Below are positions 56,875 to 64,000 of a DNA stretch of 64,000 nucleotides, piece after piece. The stretch is from Apostichopus japonicus. Lineage: Eukaryota > Echinodermata > Holothuroidea > Aspidochirotida > Stichopodidae. The DNA is taken from assembly GCF_037975245.1 (NCBI RefSeq), contig NC_092562.1, forward strand, positions 4,892,001 to 4,956,000. Direction: 5' to 3'. The notes under the pieces were generated by a model that was not told the origin of the DNA, ran no database searches, and saw only the letters and a program-made list of their open reading frames with translations. Within the stretch, counting starts at the first letter, position 1. Each line of letters begins with the position of its first letter. The position numbers and the translations under genes are program-made.

Positions 56875-59800
56875 CTATGAAAGAGGGTAAACAAACTACC
56901 ATAAGTGGTTTGTGCAAACCGACTTAATAAATTACAAACAAATTTGTCATACTATATGTATTTTATTGAAATCCTTGAGGGTCATATTCTTGTCCGAAAA
57001 CATGCGATGTAGCTGATCAGCCAGTTATTGACTGTGTTCTTTTATGTCCAGACTTAGTCGTGATATCTGTTTCGAAAAGAGAAGTTATCAAGATTTTGTG
57101 TGTCTGTTTAGAAAATGCATCAACCCATCCAAAGTTAGTTCCACGATGCAACAATTGCTAACAGGTGCAAACTCAACCATGTTAGTGGCTTTAAGAATCA
57201 GTGGCATTGGTTTCCGGTGTACCAAGTTATTGTTACGGACTTAATAACTAGGCAAGACTCAGTCATGCATCGCCAATCTCTCTTTCAAATATAAATCTTG
57301 AACAATTCGAAGGTGTAAAGAACTGTAGAGTATGACTCGGAACAAAAACAATGTCATTGGTTTCCGGTGTGAGAAAGGGATTGTTATATACATACCAGCC
57401 AGACAAAGACCATCGCCAATCTCTACGTTCGATGTAAACCTTGAACAGTCCAACGGGGTAAAGAAATGAAGAATGTCACAATCCACGATTAAATCGAAGC
57501 ACGTTTGAGGACATATCACCGTCTCAACTCCCTCGGTCGGGCAAGGCGGGAACAGCATACGACACGCATCGTCTTCCAATCTATCGTCACACGTTGCACT
57601 GATGACTACTACTTGACTAACACTTAACAGATTTGTGAATGGAAGCGGCATCATTTGGTTAAAGGGAAAGACAGGTTCCAGTTGGGAATATTGGTATGGA
57701 AGTAAATCAGCACAAATCCCGGTAATTTCCATGCACTGAACAGCTCCTGAAATGGACAAAATGAAGAACAGAACCAAAACTTACCGTACAGAAACAAGCT
57801 ATGGTATTATTTGTATTCTTTGTCATTGCGACTACTTATTTCAGGTATCACTTTCAATGGGCATATTTGTCGATTGTCATTGTTTTGTAAAAGCTAACAT
57901 TTATTTTAAACGTTCATTCCGTTTTTTACCATATAGGTAGAACTGTGTATTTCATAGGGTAACTTAGATGACAGAAAACAGAATGAAATTTAAGAGTGAG
58001 AACAGTTACTTGCCTACAAGATGGATTGTCTGACTTGGTTAAAACAATCTTTTACTCTGAAACAAATTCTTTATATACATTGTGGTTCTGTTGGGACCAT
58101 GAGAAGTAATTTATTCGGGTGAACATTCCCTTTCTGAATTTCAAAATCTTTATATCTTGCACTTTGCTATAATTTTGAAAGGGAGAACAATCTAAAAAGG
58201 TTGGGTTAATATTTTTACCCAACACTGAGTACTTATGTATGCAATGAAAATTTGGGTGAATGTTAGCCCCCCCCCCCCCATTCCAAACAAGAGAAATTAC
58301 GCCAGTTTAACCAATTTTAATTGCCTAAAAGATATACCTTTGTACAAAAAATGCCTGAAAGTTGCATGAAAAGTTGGTTATATACATGAGTACCAATTGT
58401 TGGTAAAATATCTGCCCAACTTTTGTTAGCGTAAATGTTCATGTAATTCCTCTTTCAACTCTGACATATTTCAATTTGATATTGTTAAAATAAAATAATG
58501 TTAAAAAATGAATAGTTAAAATGTTTATGTAACGCCATTACGTCATTTACTCATAAGTTTAATATATAGTTAATTTGGCATACCTTGAACACTAGTCATG
58601 ACGTCGTCGGGCTGAGTTAATAACGTCGTCTCATCATCGTCTGGAGCGATCGTCGTCACATCCTCGGCAAACTCTGTTGTAGCTCGTGGTGTGCCAACTA
58701 ATGCAGACGAGAAAAAAGGTCTTAATACATGGGCACTATAGAGAACGTAATTGAACACAAAGAAAATAACTGGAAAAGAAACCTTCGTTGGAAATGCATG
58801 TTCATTTCCTATCACATTCAATTCGTTGCAGATTGAAAAGAAACAGAATGGTGACGTTACACGTGGACGGTTGCAATTATTACTTGTGATCATGTTATAC
58901 CATATTCGATAAGGTAGAAAGATCGCCGCAGGTTTTAAATGGTGACGTGAGGTCTTGAACGACGAAGAAATAATTGATTTACAGAGAGCTTACGACTTCA
59001 TGACGCCATCTGTCACGTAATGCATACCACTCAATGAAACGTCAACGAGCTTTTTAGACAGTGCTTTCTCGTTGAGTGCTATCCTGACCAATTCACGAAA
59101 TAATTTGGAATCACTGAATATATCTTAAACTAACCGGGGGATCTTTTTGGATGCACCCAGCCGCTGCACACTAGCAAGTTATTACCGGCTTATATCTACT
59201 TTAAGATAGATAGAACACCTTTTTATCCTTTGAAGTTGAAGCATTATTTCGTCGTTTCTGTTGCGATTGTGGTGGACCAAAGTAACACAAGTTATATTTC
59301 TCTTCTTATGGTAAAGAGGGCGGTGGAGAATCCGGTCCCTTGCCCGTTTTGGACAAAAAATGCCTCAAAAGTGCCCTTCTCTTTAATACGATATTCCCAT
59401 ATTAGTAATTTTGTTATTAAAATGTGTCCTATCGTTAGTTAAAAGATTCCCAGCTGTTGTCAAATCAAATGAACTTTTATAAACCTGATAGTGCTTTCAT
59501 AGTGTAAAACTTAAGACAAAAACCAATGTGTAAAAAAATGTTCCTTTGTTAAAAAACAGTGAAATAGGCTATAACTTTGGGTTTTTCCAACACAAATTGA
59601 ACTCTTCGCTACTGCTCATCGAAGCCTGTGACAACACTCAGCCTCCGGTTCCGCCTCCGCCGCGTTCTTTTGCACTTCGACAAAGTAAATCATTTGTTTC
59701 GAGAAACCGTTTTGCACAGAGATTCAAGAGGTGCTTTGCTTGAAACTGTGTCATTAAAAGGCCTAGAGAGATGAATTCCAGCAACAACAAATCATTCTGG

Positions 59801-62800
59801 TTTTGTCAATTTACTTCTTAGTTACTTACTTATTGGGAAGACTATCTCAGTATTGCACAGATCTTCATCACAGAAGCAGGCAGCTCCTGTTTCATTGGTA
59901 AATATGTCCTCATTGAAAGACGGCATCACAGCAAGTAGAATATCAATATATTCTCGGACAGATATACACCCGATAATTTCAACATCAAAGAAACATCCGC
60001 GACTTACAATTGTTTCAGGGGGAGAACCTTTGAATGATAGAATAGAGTAGGATGAAGTTGAATGGAGTATTATGTAATAGAATAGTGAATATTAGAATGG
60101 AGGAGATTGGGATAAAATCGTATTAATCGGAATGAAAGGTAGCTTTAAGCAGTACGGTAATCAATCGCAAGTTAGTTATATTATCAAATTGCTTACTTTG
60201 ATCATTTAAACAATAACGTTGAGTCATACCTGTGATTTGTACGGTTACATTTATAAAGCTGCACACAAGTAGAGAAGAACACGTGACTTGATCTAATTCT
60301 TCTAAAGATTGAGAGCATTCATCGATACCATTGCACGAGTAACATCGTCTCCCTGTTGAGAAGCAGCAGTTGAAAGTGAAAATACCGTCATAACCTTTTT
60401 TACTTTTCATAAATGCTTTTAATGATGATATTTTTAATCAGCGCTGGAAATCGAAGCTGTACTGTCATATCCAGGGCGCAAGTCAGGTCAGAGAAATGTG
60501 GAGGACCAACTAATGGCCGTGTAGCCAATCGCATCGCCTATAGCTGATAGTAGATCCAGAGGAGGGACGAGAATCGATACAACTTGACATCCGCAGCGTG
60601 GCAGAGGTTGTCGGATGCATGTACACAGTATAGGTACATGTATATGTAGTATTTTTCTACGCTGTATTTTATCTAATAATCGGAATGTCACATAGCTGCT
60701 AACAAATGTGACAAACTATGTCAATAGGTAGATGAGAGCGCAATAAAAATGTCAATAATCGCGAATAAGTAGAAAGTGGTAAAAAGCTGAAAAGGGCGCC
60801 AGCAGTCCATTTGAGTCCGTCAGGGGGGGGGGTGGGATTCGCCCCCCTGACTGTATGGACGCTCCGCCACTGCATACGTTCATAACAGACATGACCTATA
60901 TCCTACTGTAGATGACATGATTGTAATTAAAACGGTTTGTCATTATTTGTTTACTTTAGAAATTTCAACGGTGTATTAAAAAGAGAGTGGGGGCAAATAC
61001 ACATATAGCATACATATATATAAGTCAACATTACCTATTTCTGTTGATAACATTTCTGTTGTTTCAAGTTCTTCGAGAGGAGCTAGAAAAAGGTGAAGAT
61101 TTGGTAAATGAAAATTCAATCATTAAACATGGTTTGATTCAGAATGTCAAAATTGATTGAAATTCCACCAAGTATTTACATATATGTAACACTTTCCTTT
61201 CACTTTTACAGTTATTCCTCTCAATTGCTTATACGGTGATTGTGACGAATAATGTGAAGGACCCCATCAACTGAACCGAAGATATATATATTATAATGCT
61301 TCGAACTAACTACCAACTGACTGATGCCTTATGACGTCAATATATTCATATAAAGGTGGTATGGCGTCAACTAATTGTTACTGTGAAAGAAATTTAGATG
61401 TAAATTTTATACCTGTAACCTCCACGCCGTCTGTTTCTGTCCTTAAAACATCTGTATTGACATTTGTGGGAATATCGGTCTGTGTTTCCGTTGTTCTAAT
61501 CTCATCAATAACTGTTACAACATCTGAGAAAACGTTACTTAACATATCGGTTGCATCGTCAACATCGGATACAAGCTCAGTTCTTACATCTGTTAAAAGA
61601 ACACCCGAGACACCTACAGTAGACCGAATGGAATCACCATCGGTTCTACCGTCAGAGACCATCTCGGAAACTTCTTCAGTTAGTTCGTCGGTAACAAAAG
61701 CAGTGGCTAGTAAGGTGCCGCTATCGATTTCAGTTGTAGGGACAAGTTCCTCCCCTTCACTTTCTGTAGATCGAATTGTACCTATATCTGTTGCAACATC
61801 TGAGACTATATCTGATATGACATCAGTTTGTAGATCCGTAGCAATGAGAGTGACATCGACAACAGTTGGTCGTGTAATGTCTTCGACATCTTCTGTTGAT
61901 CGGATGTCATCAACATCCGTTATCAAATCTGAGACAACCTCCGATATGGCTTCAGTCATTTCCTCGGAAGCAACTTCCGTAGTGAGGACGACAACGCCCT
62001 CGGGATCGGTTACTATATCCGACACTTCTATTATTGGTGATGTAGAAGAACCATCAACCGCAACTGTTACTCCAGTGAAACGTGGGCTGCTGGTAGGATT
62101 ACCTGCACGAATACAAAGAAAATCTTTAATGGAGACTTGCACTAAAGAAAATGCAATGAGGGCGTGTAATGACTAAGGGAATATGACGGAGACTTGGCAG
62201 ATACAGGGACATTACAGGAGGTGAATGCCCAATTTCGTATATTTTCAATGAATCTCAGAAACAGTTATAAAGAGGAATCTTATTTCATAAGGAAGAAATT
62301 TTGCTCATGATACCTCTAAATAAGATTGATTATAACGAGTGGCATTACGGAAGCATTGCCACAATACATCAGTGATTAGTGCTTATCATTATTGAATGGT
62401 ACGTTCTCTAATATATTCATTATTATTATTATCTGTATTTACCTTTTGTTTCAACGTTAACGAAACAAAAACTTGAAAAGTAAAGTAAATAGAAACTTAA
62501 GTGTAACCCTTTTGTAGGTTCAGTTTTTCGTACATGTCAAAAATGGTTGCTAACTATGTTTACCTTTGAACATTGATATCTCGAAGACTTACCCTTTTGT
62601 ATCTCTGCTAATCCTTATTATATATGTTCATGAAATTATTTTAGTTGTTCTTCGTGGATATGCAAAATCAGAAGTTTTATTTTCTTATGTCAAATAATTG
62701 GGCACCATAATGCCACAACGAAGATGGGACATTGAATATAATTTCAGATAACAATCGAAACTGAAGAATATATTTTTTTTAACTAACTATACAATTGTCA

Positions 62801-64000
62801 GACGTTTAAACTTCAGTAACTATTATCTTACAGTTGTGTCAATAAATTTTTGGATTACAGTAACAACTTTTATCGTGACTTACTTTGCGAAACGAGTCCA
62901 CCAGAGTCTGTTTGTGTACTACTTGCCTCAGAGCAGTTGAGAGGAATTATTTGATTTAATATGGAACAGTTCTGTCGAAGTCTGTTACACTGGGATGGTG
63001 TTAGATCTACAACCACTCCTTCAGTTGGACATGGAGGATTTAAAACTAAACAGGCATCCATAATTAATTCGGTTGGACAAGATGCCAATATTAACTGATC
63101 TAAAAGTCTGACGGCTTCTATTGGTAACAATAGTTCCAGATTTACCGGAAATAATGCATCTATTGTCGACGTGTTGTACGGCAAATACATTTGACACATT
63201 CCCGTTAAACCCGTGCATTCTACAGCTGAGAAAAAAAAGGAGAATGTATTTAATGTCAGGGATTTGGTTGACTTTATGTACATGATTGAGCGTATGGGAT
63301 ACCTTTTCTCGCCTTGTAACAACCTTGGAAACACTTCATTTGTTAAGTTGGTTAAATTAATGCCAATGTGATGCCTAAATTCCTGAACCTGTGTGGATTC
63401 TTTAAAACACACACCACGATTCGTTCTTGACCTACCATACGTTCATAACAGACATGACCTTTATCCTACTTTAGATGACATGGTTTTGATTTAAACGGTT
63501 TGTCATTATTTGTTTACTTTAGAAATTTCAACGGTGTATTAAAAAGAGAGTGGGAGCGAAAACATATATAGCATACATATATATATAGGTCAACATTACC
63601 TATTTCTGTTGATAACATTTCTGTTGTTTCAAGTTCTTCGAGAGGAGCTAGAAAAAGGTGAAGATTTGGTAAATGAAAATTCAATCATTAAACATGGTTT
63701 GATTCAGAATGTCAAAATTGATTGAAATTTCACCAAATGTTTATATATATGTTAACTCTTTCCTTTCCCTTTTACAGTTATTCCTCCCAATTGCTTTTAC
63801 GGTGATTATGACGTATAATGTGAAGAACCCCATCAACTGAACCGAAGATATATATATATATATAATAATGCTTCGAACTAACTCCCAAGTGATTGATGCC
63901 TTATGACGTTAATATATTCATATATATAAAGGACGTATGGCGTCAACTAATTGTTACTGTGAAAGAAATTTAGATGTAGATTTTATACCTGTAACCTCCA
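56767..64000 (-). CDS. Gene 1: paralogous modular protein with two frizzled-like CRDs, one LU domain and Thr-rich stalks (both ends incomplete)
   Basis: Ten minus-strand exons, all phase 1 to phase 1, were placed at 63989-64000 (partial), 63600-63647, 62884-63225, 61413-62102, 61035-61082, 60230-60352, 59830-60027, 58584-58697, 57396-57746 and 56767-56874. They encode a linker, linker, frizzled-like CRD, long Thr/Ser/Asp-rich stalk, linker, LU domain, linker, second CRD and linker. The order LU, linker, CRD, linker matches the 3' part of gene 2, so the genes are paralogues. The 5' end lies beyond the window. The last exon has a good GT donor, yet no convincing terminal exon lies between it and gene 2's signal-peptide exon. 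It may end in an unrecognised short exon, be truncated, or splice onward into gene 2. Confidence 0.72.
57396..57746 (-). CDS. Gene 1 frizzled-like CRD exon 2
   Basis: A 117-codon phase 1-1 exon starts AVQCMEITGICADLLPYQYS, then has SATCDDRLEDDACRMLFPPC, CPQTCFDLIVDC and LDCSRF, ending GLCLAG. All ten FZ cysteines are present. This is the best FZ match of the three in the window. Confidence 0.82.
58584..58697 (-). CDS. Gene 1 acidic Thr-rich linker exon (38 codons)
   Basis: A phase 1-1 exon reads VGTPRATTEFAEDVTTIAP, then DDDETTLLTQPDDVMTSVQG. It has no cysteine and sits between the LU domain and the second CRD, equivalent to the Pro/Thr linker of gene 2. Confidence 0.72.
59830..60352 (-). 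CDS. Gene 1 LU domain (exon A 60230-60352, exon B 59830-60027)
   Basis: Exon A (41 codons) reads [38 protein letters not shown]. Exon B (66 codons) reads SPPETIVSRGCFFDVEIIGC, ISVREYIDILLAV and ends [18 protein letters not shown]. The split into two phase 1-1 exons is the same as in gene 2, as is the FINVTV motif. Confidence 0.85.
60819..60872. repeat. hAT-like terminus with hairpin
   Basis: GTCAGGGGGGG and CCCCCCTGAC form a hairpin, followed by TATGGACGCTCCGCCACTG, whose complement (CAGTGGCGGAGCGTCCATA) resembles a typical hAT end. It lies directly at the left border of a duplicated gene 1 segment. Confidence 0.5.
60875..61450. repeat. Segment duplicated at 63433-64000 (copy 2 of gene 1 duplication)
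   Basis: From CATACGTTCATAACAGACAT through the linker exon to the end of the Thr-rich exon, sequence matches 63433-64000 with scattered differences. The offset is about 2.56 kb; the right copy continues past the window. Confidence 0.85.
61035..61082 (-). CDS. Gene 1 linker mini-exon PLEELETTEMLSTEIG (copy 2)
   Basis: A 16-codon phase 1-1 exon within a segment (60875-61450) duplicated at 63433-64000. It is homologous to the gene 2 linker at 32426-32473. Confidence 0.72.
   Translation of the reverse strand, partial: LLSKNLKQQKCYQQK
61413..62102 (-). CDS. Gene 1 Thr/Ser/Val/Asp-rich stalk exon (230 codons)
   Basis: A 690-base open exon in phase 1-1 with no cysteine, acidic and Ser/Thr-rich. 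It holds about four degenerate internal repeats of 45-50 residues, each centred on a motif like VSDxxTDxxxIRSTE (IRSTED, IRSTES, IRSTVG, IRTTET). Composition suggests an extended, O-glycosylated stalk. The opposite strand is also open over this stretch, but phase, splice sites and neighbours favour the minus strand. Confidence 0.75.
62884..63225 (-). CDS. Gene 1 frizzled-like CRD exon 1
   Basis: A 114-codon phase 1-1 exon starts AVECTGLTGMCQMYLPYNTS, then has ASCPTELIMDACLVLNPPC, CNRLRQNC and LNCSEA. It follows the FZ pattern C-x5-C-x3-LPYNxS through C-x3-NPPC. After the LNCS cysteine the usual last cysteine is absent and the exon ends in a Ser/Thr-rich tail, so the C-terminal part of the fold is altered. 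Confidence 0.75.
63600..63647 (-). CDS. Gene 1 linker mini-exon PLEELETTEMLSTEIG (copy 1)
   Basis: A 16-codon phase 1-1 exon, nearly identical to 61035-61082 and homologous to the gene 2 linker at 32426-32473. The acceptor is TTTCTAG and the donor GTAATG. Confidence 0.72.
   Translation of the reverse strand, partial: LLSKNLKQQKCYQQK
63989..64000 (-). CDS. Gene 1 partial Thr-rich exon at window edge
   Basis: Only the last 12 bases and the GTATAA donor are visible. Exon end and following intron duplicate those of the Thr-rich exon at 61413-62102, so a second stalk exon is expected beyond the edge. Confidence 0.6.

Noticed and set aside
61331-62176. 281-codon open frame on the plus strand
   Set aside because: It is antisense to the Thr-rich exon of gene 1; the minus strand has matching splice sites, phase and neighbours.

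Overview
This window reads as animal nuclear DNA: AT-rich introns, GT/AG splice sites, short exons coding for extracellular modules, microsatellites, a tRNA-derived SINE pair and several MITE-like elements. Hyalin repeats (HYR) beside EGF, Kazal, frizzled-like and Ly6/uPAR (LU) modules suggest a marine invertebrate deuterostome, most likely an echinoderm. That placement is inference from domain content and base composition and is only moderately certain. No convincing gene was found on the + strand, and no rRNA, functional tRNA or CRISPR.

All recognised coding sequence lies on the - strand and forms two related modular genes. Gene 2 (260-53604) starts with a signal-peptide exon at 53535-53604 and runs leftward past the window edge. 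I could place 74 exons, about 9.0 kb of coding sequence or about 3,000 residues. Every internal exon begins and ends in phase 1. In coding order the protein is: signal peptide; 2 LU domains; 3 Kazal domains; 1 LU; 3 Thr-rich linkers; HYR; 1 LU; 2 linkers; 1 LU; linker; 1 LU; linker; an array of 11 nearly identical LU domains (29377 down to 7299) separated by three kinds of Thr-rich mini-exon; a divergent LU; a Pro/Thr linker; a frizzled-like CRD; a linker; 2 HYR; an EGF-like domain; then off the edge. That is 18 LU domains, each made from two exons (A with the first five cysteines, B with the last five, including CFC and LCN).

Gene 1 (56767 to beyond 64000) is a paralogue upstream in the same orientation: partial Thr-rich exon, linker, frizzled-like CRD, 230-codon Thr/Ser/Asp-rich stalk exon, linker, one LU domain, linker, second frizzled-like CRD, linker. 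It follows the order of gene 2's 3' part (LU, linker, CRD, linker), but the expected HYR/EGF tail and a stop exon are not visible before gene 2 begins 3.2 kb further on.

The LU array carries its own history: duplications of about 1.1, 1.9, 2.5 and 4.5 kb are nested, one pair of neighbours is almost identical over about 800 bp including introns, and a 1.84 kb insertion interrupts one intron. Elsewhere, tandem Kazal exons preserve an occupied/empty site pair for a TTAA-flanked element, and a truncated LU exon survives as a relic. All array exons are open with intact splice sites, so the locus looks functional. The product is most likely a large secreted or surface protein with repeated three-finger domains; its role is unknown to me.
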